From SIG77 sp045589595 (GTDB lineage Bacteria; Verrucomicrobiota; Lentisphaeria; Victivallales; UBA1829), in NCBI GenBank assembly GCA_045589595.1, contig JAZNPK010000040.1:1-20208 (forward strand): a stretch of DNA of 20,208 nucleotides, given 5' to 3'. Shown here one piece after another: positions 6,753 through 14,848 of this stretch. Both the position numbers and the translations under genes were made by a program. How positions within the stretch are numbered: the stretch's first letter is position 1; every line of letters starts with the position of its first letter. Below the pieces are notes generated by a model. The model saw only the letters and a program-made list of their open reading frames with translations. It searched no databases and had not been told where the DNA came from.

Positions 6753-6956
6753 ATGGAAACGATTTTTCTGCAGAAACCGACAGAAAAACTGAGTTTGAAT
6801 GATGGGCAACTGATTGTATCAGAACTCGGAGAATGCCAGAAAGAGGTTATCTTCTGCCCGTTTCTTTCGTCCGGAATGAGATCAGAACGGATAAAAAGGA
6901 GAAAAAAATTAGAAAATACCGGAAAAACGTTTGAATTGTCACTTATAAGGCGTTAG
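6753..6956 (+). pseudogene. cas1: N-terminal remnant of cas1
   Basis: A 67-residue frame begins at an ATG with a strong ribosome site (AAAGGAG, 5 bases upstream). It reads METIFLQKPTEKLSLNDGQL followed by IVSELGE. This matches the opening of Cas1 integrases (a short strand, then xxP...LSLxxGxLxV). After about 30 residues the resemblance stops and the frame ends in basic sequence at 6956. Cas1 is normally about 300-340 residues, and neither the rest of cas1 nor any cas2 is visible in the window. It sits between the leader and the effector operon, where an adaptation gene would be expected. I read it as a decayed cas1 whose initiation site is still intact. It could alternatively be an unrelated small protein. 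Confidence 0.45.
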
Positions 6957-7000
6957 AGTTACTATCACAACCAAACAGACTAAAAAGATGGGCAGAAAAA

Positions 7001-8158
7001 ATGAGTGAAGAAAAAAAGTTTGAGCAGATGTACCACCTTGTGGGCGAGCAGGCGATCCCGATCTATCTGACAGCGATCCAGTTTCCTAAAGATGTCAAGC
7101 ACCTTCTATTGACAACAAGTGAGAACAGAGCGCTGGTTGCAGCCAATCGCGTTTGTGCATTGTTAAAGAAAAAGGGCTATCGTGCCGGTGTCCGGATCCT
7201 CGGAGATGGTGCAGCCGCCAGTTCTTTTGGCAGTATGCTTGAAAAGATCGAAGCAACACTGGATGCAACGGGTGGAAAAGAGGTGCCCTCCGCCTTTGAT
7301 CTTACAGGCGGGACGAAACCTATGTCTATTTCTGCGCTGATCATCAGTCGTAACAATGGTATTTCCCCTTGCTATCTTGACTTCCCGCGTCGTCAACTAT
7401 ATTGGTTTGGCCTGCCGAATGAAGATTTGACGCAAACTCTTGAGTTTGATGATTTTATTGAATTGAGCGGATTGAAGCGTAAGAAGGCAGGTGAGTCGAA
7501 TGTTATTCCGTCTCAAGATTTTTTGAATTTTATGTTCAAAAATGCAAGAAAGTTCCAAGACAATCAGGGGAACTTTGCGAATATCCTACCCGATGGCAAG
7601 AAAAAGAAAAATGTTGATGCCGGAGAGTTTCAGAAAATTCTTTCAGCCTTGGAAAAAGATCTTGCCGAGGAAAAACTTGATTCCACCTGGCAGGATCATT
7701 GGAAAAAATATACAACGCTTCCGGATGGTTCCCGGATGTCTTTTGAGCAACAGGTGCGTTTTCTTGCGGGAGGCTGGTTTGAGTACTATGTTTATAACCT
7801 TTTGAATGTGCAATCCGGTTTGAAAACGGTCCTACAAAATGTGAAAATTGTTACTGATAAAGGACATCCCTTTCACGAGTTTGATGTGGCTTATACAGAT
7901 GGTTTCTCGTTCTATATCGTGGAATGTAAAGCAGGCATTATAAAACAGGACTATATAGCCAAACTGGAAAAATTGCGTTCTGATTTTTCCGGAGCCTTGG
8001 GGAAAGCCGCCCTCGTTTGTATCAACAAAGGTCAGATTGGCCGTCAGGATGACCGGATCAAAAACAGTCGTACAATTTCAGCATTTTGCGGAAAAAATGG
8101 GCATGATCAGCTGTTAAATAAGCTTTTTAATTTCGAAACGGGCAAGATTTACGAGTAA
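7001..8158 (+). CDS. card1: CARF-domain nuclease, Card1/Can2-like (DUF1887-type)
   Basis: The 385-residue protein has the Card1/Can2 layout and length. The N-terminal CARF domain (about 10-150) contains VKHLLLTTSENRALVAANRV and the ligand-loop motif LTGGTKPMS (101-109). The C-terminal PD-(D/E)xK nuclease domain has GGWFEYYVYNLL, then HEFDVAYT (E293, D295) and FYIVECKAG with E308-x-K310 as the catalytic pair. Family members are activated by cyclic tetra-adenylate and degrade nucleic acid (ssDNA, supercoiled DNA or RNA depending on the member), causing dormancy or phage restriction. It is the first intact gene of the effector operon. The start at 7001 has only a weak purine-rich site. A second CARF protein is encoded at 1125-2504, so the locus has two cOA outputs. 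Confidence 0.88.
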   Translation: MSEEKKFEQMYHLVGEQAIPIYLTAIQFPKDVKHLLLTTSENRALVAANRVCALLKKKGYRAGVRILGDGAAASSFGSMLEKIEATLDATGGKEVPSAFDLTGGTKPMSISALIISRNNGISPCYLDFPRRQLYWFGLPNEDLTQTLEFDDFIELSGLKRKKAGESNVIPSQDFLNFMFKNARKFQDNQGNFANILPDGKKKKNVDAGEFQKILSALEKDLAEEKLDSTWQDHWKKYTTLPDGSRMSFEQQVRFLAGGWFEYYVYNLLNVQSGLKTVLQNVKIVTDKGHPFHEFDVAYTDGFSFYIVECKAGIIKQDYIAKLEKLRSDFSGALGKAALVCINKGQIGRQDDRIKNSRTISAFCGKNGHDQLLNKLFNFETGKIYE

Positions 8159-8189
8159 AGTACGCATAGTAAAAGAGAGGAATGATATT

Positions 8190-8603
8190 ATGATGCAAGG
8201 AAGAGAACAACGTTTTATTACAGGGAACTCGTTTCCCATGGGACTGATCTGTCGGGGTGTCCGGATTTTTCCGGAGACACTCGAGAACTATCGGCTTGCA
8301 TTGACTCAGGGGACCTGGAGTTCTTTCTGGGGGCATCCCAATACACTGACGGCAGCCGCACAACAGTGTGGATTCGATTTGACTCCCCGCACGGAACGCC
8401 CGGTTCTCACCGTGGATGCGGAGGGATATCCGATGTTGAACAATGAACGCTTTGCCGAGTGCTGGGTCCTGACTCCGGAATATAAACCCGGGTTCCGGCC
8501 TGCCCTGCAAAGTGAAGTTCCTGCGGATCAAATCACCGGTTGGAAAGTTCTGCACATGATCTGGGATACCGCCGCAGCCTCGAAGGATGAACCAGATGAG
8601 TGA
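8190..8603 (+). CDS. DUF1874-like small protein, putative Crn2/AcrIII-1-type ring nuclease
   Basis: This 137-residue protein starts at 8190 with AGAGAGGA 8 nt upstream. Its order of motifs follows the STIV-B116/DUF1874 fold: ITGNSFPMGLI near the start (family form: TNAFSINML), then SSFWGHPNT with the signature GH-x-x-T. H49 is the candidate catalytic His. CGFDL, a turn (EGYPML), WVLTPEYKPG in the place of the family's QRLEEG, and a closing ITGWKVLHMIWD (family: GKISFYEVWI) complete the match. Viral members (AcrIII-1) and CRISPR-associated Crn2 rapidly linearise cyclic tetra-adenylate. The position between a Card1-like effector and cas6 fits an off-switch. The glutamate of the RLEEG motif is not clearly kept, so the activity is uncertain. 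It overlaps cas6 (ATGAGTGA). Confidence 0.55.
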   Translation: MMQGREQRFITGNSFPMGLICRGVRIFPETLENYRLALTQGTWSSFWGHPNTLTAAAQQCGFDLTPRTERPVLTVDAEGYPMLNNERFAECWVLTPEYKPGFRPALQSEVPADQITGWKVLHMIWDTAAASKDEPDE

Positions 8604-9465
8604 ATTGCGTATCAAACAGTTGCGATATGAATTTGCCTATCCCGGTGAGATCATTCTGCATCGGGATATCCCCACGATCACTTTCCGGGGAGCATTTGGC
8701 TATGCTCTCGCACAAGTGATCGCCCGTCAGGCAAATGTTCCGGAATTCACCGAGCAGGTGGCTCTTTACAAGAATATTTTTTCTCCATGTAACAACGGTG
8801 ATCGTAACAGCCGGAACCACGATCTTGCCCGTCCGTTTGTATTGCGCGGTTGGTATTCCCGTCCGGATCGGCGCAGTTTCATTCTGGATGTGAATCTCTT
8901 TGGCTGCGCAACCGAATATGAAAGTTTTTTTGACAGTGTAATTGAAACGGTATCTTACATGGGGATCGGGAAAATGAATCAGGTTTGCCGGTTGAACAAG
9001 GTTTTCTCCAAATCTCTGGATATCCCGGAGCTGCCGCTTGATAACTTTCTGAAGGTGAAATTTATCAGCCCCTGTATCCGAATGAAGTCCGACGGGGAAT
9101 TATTCCTTGATGAAATTCCGTTCTATACCCTGTTTGCCCGTCTTTCCGACCGTTTGAAAGAGTTGGGAAGACTGTACGAAGACAGTAATTTATTTTCCAA
9201 TGATGAAGAACTTTTTGAGCTGAAACACTATGCCAAAATGTATCTGGCAAAAAAATTGGATGGCGGCCGCTACCAAACGGTGCGCCATAGTGGCCGTACC
9301 GCTCAAACTATGCGTCTGGAAGGCTTCCTCGGTACAATGGGGTATTGCGGAGATTTTGCTCCGTACCAGAAATATTTGAAATATTTGCCCTATGTGAATC
9401 TGGGGCGATTCAATGTTTTTGGATGCGGTTGGTGCGAGATGTCATATTTGCAAAACATTACATAA
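8596..9465 (+). CDS. cas6: Cas6 crRNA-processing endoribonuclease
   Basis: The 289-residue protein is called from the ATG at 8596, which overlaps the previous stop (ATGAGTGA) and has AAGGA 8 nt upstream; an ATG at 8587 is too close to that site. The N-terminal RAMP half contains ITFRGAFGYALAQVIAR and ARPFVLR, common in Cas6. The C-terminal half ends with EGFLGTMGYCGDF, YLKYLPYVNLGRF and NVFGCGWCEM, the glycine-rich loop of PF10040-type Cas6. It should cut the pre-crRNA from both arrays within the 35-nt repeat, leaving an 8-nt ATTGAGAC handle. The catalytic residue is not conserved in the family and is not assigned. It is the only candidate processing enzyme in the window. Confidence 0.85.
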   Translation: MSELRIKQLRYEFAYPGEIILHRDIPTITFRGAFGYALAQVIARQANVPEFTEQVALYKNIFSPCNNGDRNSRNHDLARPFVLRGWYSRPDRRSFILDVNLFGCATEYESFFDSVIETVSYMGIGKMNQVCRLNKVFSKSLDIPELPLDNFLKVKFISPCIRMKSDGELFLDEIPFYTLFARLSDRLKELGRLYEDSNLFSNDEELFELKHYAKMYLAKKLDGGRYQTVRHSGRTAQTMRLEGFLGTMGYCGDFAPYQKYLKYLPYVNLGRFNVFGCGWCEMSYLQNIT

Positions 9466-9489
9466 AATACAGAAAGGAGAAGCGGAGAG

Positions 9490-10962
9490 ATGGAATTATT
9501 TCTCTATGGTGCGAGTGTGAAGAAGATCCAAAGTTATATCTTTGAATCTTCCAAACTGCAGGAGATCGCAGGAGCAAGTGAGTTGGTCGAATATGTGTGT
9601 ACCACATTATTTGATGATCTGCTTGGTTCCCGGAGTGCAAAGGTTCAAAAGATCATTCAGGCTGCCGGAAATATCCGTGCTGTGATTGAAGATCGGGAAA
9701 TCGCCGAAGAAATCATGCTGAAGTTTCCGAAACTGGCAACCGGGGCAGCTCCTGGTATTCAGCTTGTTCAAGGGATCGTGGAATTGCAAAATGAAAAACT
9801 TACTGCTGCTGATTCGCTGGAATTGGAAAAAATCCTGAAGAAACAAATCCCGATGTTGAGCCCGTATAAAGATTGGAGCGTGACCCGGAAGGTTCCCCGC
9901 TCCGGCAGACCGCTCTATCCGGTAGAAAATGGCGAAGCTTATGATATTGCATCCTGGAAGAAACGGGAAGCAGTGAGCAAGCATTGGAACAATTTGGAAG
10001 ATAAATTTGGTGTGAAAAATCCTTTCCAGTGCAATATGGAAAAACTTGCCGGAAAAGATAATTTTGTGGCAGTGATTCATGCGGACGGGAATTCACTCGG
10101 AAAAACATTGATGAGTTTACAAGATTCTCCGGATTACGGGGAGAAATGGAGAGAGTTTTCGCAGGAACTGGATAAGGCAACAAGGTGTGCCGCAAAACGG
10201 AGCTATGATGAGGTTTTCAAACAAGCTCAGGAAAAGTTCCGTGCGATCATTCTCGGCGGTGATGACTTGACCGTTGTGTGTGCTGCGGAATATGCCATCG
10301 ATTTTACCAGAAAATATTTGGAATATTTTAAGGATGAATGCAAAAAACGGCGTGTGCTTGGATCTTTGACCGCCTGTGCAGGAATTGCTTATATCAAGAC
10401 CAACTTTCCCTTCTATTATGGGGTGGAACTTGCAGAAATGCTCTGTGCCGCAAGTAAGAAGGAAGCCAAAGCTCATTCCGAAGATCCAGTTCCCTCTTCC
10501 TTCCTTTTCGCAAAAGAACTCGGCAGCTATGTGGATGAATCTTTTGCAGCCTTTTCCGCAAGAAATCTGACCATTCAAACAGCGCAAAACGAGATTCTCT
10601 CTCTTGTGTATGGACCTTATAAGACAGCGAAAGATGAGCTTGGCGGGGAAATGCTTCCTTTTGTTGATGATCTCTTGAATGCAGCAAGTTGTTTGAGCAA
10701 ATATTCGCCCTTGCATTCTGCGATCCGGAAAATGATCACGGAATTACATATATCAGTCGATTCCACAAAATTGCTCGCAGACCGGGCAGAGGCAATCGCT
10801 GAAGAAAATGGAGGAAAAGCGAAAGAAGCAATTGTTGAATTGAAAGAAAATCTGCGTACGCTTTCCGGTAATCAAAAAGATTCTCTTTACGATTTGCTTT
10901 GTTCCAGTAAAAAATCCCCCATGCTTGATCTGTTGACAGCACAACAATTTACCAATGAATGA
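9490..10962 (+). CDS. cas10: Cas10 large subunit without HD domain; cOA synthetase
   Basis: The 490-residue protein has a ribosome site AAAGGAG before its ATG. It starts directly with the first Palm domain (FLYGASVKKIQSYIFESSKL), with no N-terminal HD nuclease. The second Palm has VAVIHADGNSLGKTL (metal Asp about 199) and ILGGDDLTVV (GGDD at 256-259), so cyclase activity should be intact. The C-terminal part (about 370-490) is helical, like domain D4. Full Cas10 proteins with HD are usually 700-1000 residues. HD-less Cas10 is characteristic of type III-D. The protein would make cyclic oligoadenylate when crRNA pairs with target RNA and feed the two CARF proteins; it cannot itself cut ssDNA through an HD site. 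Confidence 0.92.
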   Translation: MELFLYGASVKKIQSYIFESSKLQEIAGASELVEYVCTTLFDDLLGSRSAKVQKIIQAAGNIRAVIEDREIAEEIMLKFPKLATGAAPGIQLVQGIVELQNEKLTAADSLELEKILKKQIPMLSPYKDWSVTRKVPRSGRPLYPVENGEAYDIASWKKREAVSKHWNNLEDKFGVKNPFQCNMEKLAGKDNFVAVIHADGNSLGKTLMSLQDSPDYGEKWREFSQELDKATRCAAKRSYDEVFKQAQEKFRAIILGGDDLTVVCAAEYAIDFTRKYLEYFKDECKKRRVLGSLTACAGIAYIKTNFPFYYGVELAEMLCAASKKEAKAHSEDPVPSSFLFAKELGSYVDESFAAFSARNLTIQTAQNEILSLVYGPYKTAKDELGGEMLPFVDDLLNAASCLSKYSPLHSAIRKMITELHISVDSTKLLADRAEAIAEENGGKAKEAIVELKENLRTLSGNQKDSLYDLLCSSKKSPMLDLLTAQQFTNE

Positions 10963-10979
10963 GAGAGGCGAGGAATAAA

Positions 10980-13070
10980 ATGTTGGAAGTGAATTATGAA
11001 ATTGAATTTTTTTCTTCATGGCACTGCGGATCCGGGCAGGGTGGAGGAAGGGATGCCGATTATTGTCCCATTCGTGACGAGGAGGGCTTTCCTTTTGTTC
11101 CGGGGAAAACGATAAAAGGCTTGTTCCGCGATGCCGCTGAAACCCTTTTTGATGCAGCATTTACAGCAAGGATTTTTGGCCTGGCTTCCAGGAGAGATGC
11201 CGGCGAAACTCAAAGTGGACAGGCAATCTGGTCTGATGCCCGTTTAGAGGCTGCAGTACGCCGCGAGATACTGAAGAGAAAGTCTGAGAGTGAACTGTAT
11301 GTCAATCAGTATTTTATCAAACTTGACGAGCAAGGACAGGCGGAAGATCAGGCTCTTCGTCATGGGGAGTATGCTGTTCCTGTCAAATTGTACGGGAAGA
11401 TTGAAAACCTTGACGAAGCTGATATTGAAAAGATCCGTGAATGCGCCGGCTTTATCAAGCACATCGGTTTGCAACGGAGTCGTGGCTTTGGCAGATGTCG
11501 TATCTCCATTTTGGGAAATGGATCCCGTTCTGTCAAAGTTGATTTTACATTTGAACGAAAAGATGTTTACAGCTTCAAATGCAAATTTCTTACTCCGGTC
11601 ATCCTGAATGCGACGAGTGCAACAGAAGGGAATTTGGATACATTGGAATATGTTCCGGGTTCTAATTTTCTTGGAATTGTCGGGCGGGACTATGCGGCAT
11701 TTGGAGAGGATGCATTTACGGTATTCCATTCAGGAAAGGTGCGTTTTGGAAATGCCTATCCATTGGAAAACGGCCAAACTGCATTGCCTTGTCCGGCAAC
11801 ATGGTTTATTCCGAAAGGTCAAGGTCTTGTGGCAGGGACAGAGATTTTTCCAGATAGCGAAAGCCGTGACGCCAAACAGGCAGAACTGCAACCGAAACAG
11901 GTGCGTGGAGGCTATTTTATTCCAGCGTCCAATCCGCGTGTGTGGTGTGGACAGGTCAGCAAGACCTTTTCGCTGAAAAGTGCTTATGACTCGGAGAAAC
12001 GCAAGACCCGTGACAAAGAAATGTTTGGTTATACTGCCCTGAATGGGGGAACCGAATGGACCTTTAACGTAAAGATTGATCCCTCTGTTTCCGATGATAC
12101 AGCAAAGAAAATTGTGACAATGTTGTTGGGGCGGCATCAAATCGGGCGTTCCAAAAGCAGTCAGTATGGTTCTGTGGAAATCTCGTTGCTGGCTGCGGAT
12201 CCTTTGCAGACCATCTCACAGAAACAAGTGGCGCAGAGATATTATCTTTATGCGTTATCATCTCTGGCTTTTCTTGACTCTTACGGAGAGCCGGCTCTGT
12301 TGCCGCAGCTTGAAGATCTTGGTTTTGCAGAAGATGCTGAATTTGATATGGCAGAAACTCAGATCCGTTATCACGCTTATTCTCCCTGGAATGGTGCACG
12401 GAAAACCCGGGATGCTGAACGCCTGGTGATTTTGCCCGGCAGTGTGATCGTGGTCCGTTCTGCCAATCCGCCGGATCCGGATATCTTAAAGAATGGCGTA
12501 GGTATTTTTCGCTCGGAGGGGTTTGGAGAAGTGCTTTGTAATCCTGCGTTCCTGTTCTGTAAGAGTCTTGCTGAAGGAGAAAATAGAAAGGGCGTTCCCT
12601 CTGCGTGTGAAGATTCCGCCACAAAAGACGATACATTACTGGCATGGCTGAATGTGCAAAAAGAAAATCGCGAAATGGTTTGTAAAATTTATAACGCCGT
12701 ACAGAAATTTGACGCCGGCAGATTTCCCAGAGTTTCTGCAAGTCAGTGGGGCGCTGTCCGAGCGTATGCCGCAGAGTCTGAGAATGTGGTGGAACTCTGC
12801 AAACAACTGTTTGAGGAGAAAGAGGTTGCGGAAAAACAGCCGTCCTATGAAGATCGCATAAAAAATGGTAAAAACGCCCGTGAAAAACATCCTGGATTTT
12901 TGCGGCATGGAACAGCCGTGAAACAATGGAAGCAAGAGTCCGTGGATCTTTTGGAACAAACGATCCGTGATATGATGAAAACCTGCGGGGAACACTACAC
13001 CCTGATATTTGTACAGTTGCTTTGTGCTGAAATGGCAAAGCGCGCCAGAGCGAAGAAAGGAGTTCGCTGA
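10980..13070 (+). CDS. csx10: Csx10-like RAMP protein (Cas7-like plus Cas5-like fusion) with helical C-terminal extension
   Basis: The 696-residue protein is called from the ATG at 10980 (GCGAGG upstream). An ATG at 10959 overlaps the cas10 stop but lacks a site. A first RAMP unit shows GSGQGGGRDADYCPIRDEEG, then FVPGKTIKGLFRDA, and a glycine-rich SRGFGRCRIS near 165. A second unit has LEYVPGSNFLGIVGRDYA near 225 and a glycine-rich loop QIGRSKSSQYGSVEIS near 388. The end (about 553-696) is mostly helical after RFPRVSASQWGAVRAYA, a motif I associate with Csx10 C-termini. In type III-D complexes such a protein caps the crRNA 5' handle (Cas5 role). The helical tail could supply Cas11 function, because no separate cas11 is seen. 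Confidence 0.75.
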   Translation: MLEVNYEIEFFSSWHCGSGQGGGRDADYCPIRDEEGFPFVPGKTIKGLFRDAAETLFDAAFTARIFGLASRRDAGETQSGQAIWSDARLEAAVRREILKRKSESELYVNQYFIKLDEQGQAEDQALRHGEYAVPVKLYGKIENLDEADIEKIRECAGFIKHIGLQRSRGFGRCRISILGNGSRSVKVDFTFERKDVYSFKCKFLTPVILNATSATEGNLDTLEYVPGSNFLGIVGRDYAAFGEDAFTVFHSGKVRFGNAYPLENGQTALPCPATWFIPKGQGLVAGTEIFPDSESRDAKQAELQPKQVRGGYFIPASNPRVWCGQVSKTFSLKSAYDSEKRKTRDKEMFGYTALNGGTEWTFNVKIDPSVSDDTAKKIVTMLLGRHQIGRSKSSQYGSVEISLLAADPLQTISQKQVAQRYYLYALSSLAFLDSYGEPALLPQLEDLGFAEDAEFDMAETQIRYHAYSPWNGARKTRDAERLVILPGSVIVVRSANPPDPDILKNGVGIFRSEGFGEVLCNPAFLFCKSLAEGENRKGVPSACEDSATKDDTLLAWLNVQKENREMVCKIYNAVQKFDAGRFPRVSASQWGAVRAYAAESENVVELCKQLFEEKEVAEKQPSYEDRIKNGKNAREKHPGFLRHGTAVKQWKQESVDLLEQTIRDMMKTCGEHYTLIFVQLLCAEMAKRARAKKGVR

Positions 13071-14392
13071 TGAGTAAGAAATGTTATGCTTTCAGGAGAA
13101 TAGAGTTTGAAACGGCATCGGCACTGCACGCCGGAAATGGGGAGTCAGATCCTGTTCAGGATATGCCGGTTCAAGTGGATCAGAACGGATTGCCGATGAT
13201 TAAAGCCACATCCATCGCAGGCGTATTACGGCATCTTTACACTGGAAATGTGGATGACCTGTTCGGAGCGACTGGGACTGATGGTTGCGGATCCCGGATC
13301 TTTGTGGAAAACGCAGTTGTGTGCGATGAAAAAAATCGTCCAGTGGAAGGGCTGCTGGTAAAACTTTCGGAGTATCTGGAACGCATCAAACATTTGAGAT
13401 TACGTGATCACTGCCGGTTGGATCATCGGGGTGTTGCGGAAAAAACGGGTAAGTTTGACCGTACAGTACTGATCGCAGGTGTTCGTTTCGTCACCGAGAT
13501 CTCGGTGATCGCTGATTCAACTGAGGCCGCGAAGAAAGACATCGATTCCATCATGGAATTATGGTATTCACCTCTTTTCCGTCTTGGCGGCGGATCGCGT
13601 AACGGCTTCGGAAAGATCAAAGTCAGAAAAATCACGGGAAAAGAGTATGATTTGAGTGTGGAAAACGAACGAAAAGCTTTTCTGGGGCGGTCGGCATCTC
13701 TGGCAGACAATGCAAATGAGCCGGAGATCACCATCAATGTGCCTGCTGATAGAACTCGTGGAAAATTCTATCGGTTGGAACTTATGCCGGAAAATTTCTG
13801 GATGGTTGCTTCCGGACATGGGATGGATGATATTGATATCTATCCGAAATTTGAGCAGAGAATTATCTGGGACGATTCGGATAATCCGGTGTTCGGGGAG
13901 TTCCCGCTTTTACCGGCGACTTCGATCAAAGGCGCTCTGGCACATCGGGTCGCATATCATTACAACCGTTTGACAGGAAAATTTGCGGATCAAATGACTC
14001 CGGAGGAACTTAAAGATTTTGCCCAGCAGGAGAATCCGGCAGTCCGTATGTTGTTTGGCTCGAAAAAAGATAAAGACGCTCCCGGAAGTGCCGGAAGAGT
14101 CATCATTTCGGATATCTATGGCGAAAGCTGTGCCGCCAAGGTCTTCAATCATGTCAAGATCGACCGTTTCACCGGAGGTGCGTTTGATGGTGCCCTGTTC
14201 TTTGAAAAGGTGTTCTACGGCGGAAATCTGATCTTGGAGATCTGCGTTGATCCCGTAGAAGATGAAACCGTAATGAAAGCGTTTGATCTCGCCGTGGAAG
14301 AAATCGGAAACGGGATGCTGCCCTTGGGGGGCGGCACTATGCGCGGATACGGCGCGATGAAGGCAAAAACGATTGGAAAAATGGAGATTTGA
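13070..14392 (+). CDS. Double Cas7 (Csm3-like) RAMP protein, two units in one chain
   Basis: The 440-residue protein starts at an ATG that overlaps the previous stop (TGATG), with AAAGGAG upstream. Two Cas7 units are visible. The first (about 1-195) has ESDPVQDMPVQVD, ATSIAGVLRHLY, LDHRGVAEKTGKFDRTVL and LGGGSRNGFGKIKV. The second (about 225-440) has LLPATSIKGALAH, VKIDRFTGGAFDGALFFE and LGGGTMRGYGAMKA. Tandem Cas7 fusions are known in type III-D variants and are thought to lie on the path to the single-chain type III-E effector. Each unit binds about 6 nt of crRNA. The aspartates in the first unit's thumb loop are candidates for target RNA cleavage every 6 nt. Confidence 0.85.
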   Translation: MSKKCYAFRRIEFETASALHAGNGESDPVQDMPVQVDQNGLPMIKATSIAGVLRHLYTGNVDDLFGATGTDGCGSRIFVENAVVCDEKNRPVEGLLVKLSEYLERIKHLRLRDHCRLDHRGVAEKTGKFDRTVLIAGVRFVTEISVIADSTEAAKKDIDSIMELWYSPLFRLGGGSRNGFGKIKVRKITGKEYDLSVENERKAFLGRSASLADNANEPEITINVPADRTRGKFYRLELMPENFWMVASGHGMDDIDIYPKFEQRIIWDDSDNPVFGEFPLLPATSIKGALAHRVAYHYNRLTGKFADQMTPEELKDFAQQENPAVRMLFGSKKDKDAPGSAGRVIISDIYGESCAAKVFNHVKIDRFTGGAFDGALFFEKVFYGGNLILEICVDPVEDETVMKAFDLAVEEIGNGMLPLGGGTMRGYGAMKAKTIGKMEI

Positions 14393-14394
14393 AT

Positions 14395-14841
14395 ATGAGT
14401 AAGGCTGAGTTTATTTCTTACAAGGTACATCAGCTGAAGGATTTGGCTGAAAAACTGGATTTCCTGAAAAATGAAACCGGTTCCGGTTTTATCCGGATGT
14501 CGGACAGCGAAAGAGAATGTGTCCTGGAAAATACCGTTTTCCCGGAACTTGCTTTCAAAGCGGTCCCGTTTCTGTTTGAAGCTGCCTTTTATGTGGAAGG
14601 GAAGTACAGTGTTATGATCCGCCAGTTTAATGACTTCTGGCAGATCAATCAGGTGAATTGGAAGGATCTGCCGCCCGAGACATCTTCTGCAGATGATGAT
14701 TATATTGTTTATTGTCAGGAGAACACGGACCGGAAAAAAATGCTGTTTTATACGCAGTATCTGCCGGTTGATTCCTGTGGGTTGTTCAAGACCCTGACCC
14801 CCGCATGGAACGCTTTTATCGGTTTCAAGAAAGGAGAATAA
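14395..14841 (+). CDS. Small type III-associated protein of uncertain family
   Basis: The 148-residue protein is called from the ATG at 14395 (GGAG 8 nt upstream). A TTG at 14389 is in frame but lacks support. It is acidic and soluble. FLFEAAFYVEGKYSVMIRQF, DFWQINQVNW and LTPAWNAFIGF are its most family-like stretches. Small genes in this place in III-D operons are often csx19 or members of the TIGR04423 group. The opening FEA..YVEGKYSV looks nearer the latter, but I cannot confirm either. Position between two RAMP subunits, with 2- and 7-nt gaps, argues for a subunit or assembly factor of the effector complex rather than an effector. Confidence 0.6.
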   Translation: MSKAEFISYKVHQLKDLAEKLDFLKNETGSGFIRMSDSERECVLENTVFPELAFKAVPFLFEAAFYVEGKYSVMIRQFNDFWQINQVNWKDLPPETSSADDDYIVYCQENTDRKKMLFYTQYLPVDSCGLFKTLTPAWNAFIGFKKGE

Positions 14842-14848
14842 TAACAAC

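Noticed and set aside
12064..13038. A 324-residue minus-strand frame within csx10
   Set aside because: Antisense shadow of a well-supported RAMP gene; composition is unnatural and no ribosome site was seen.
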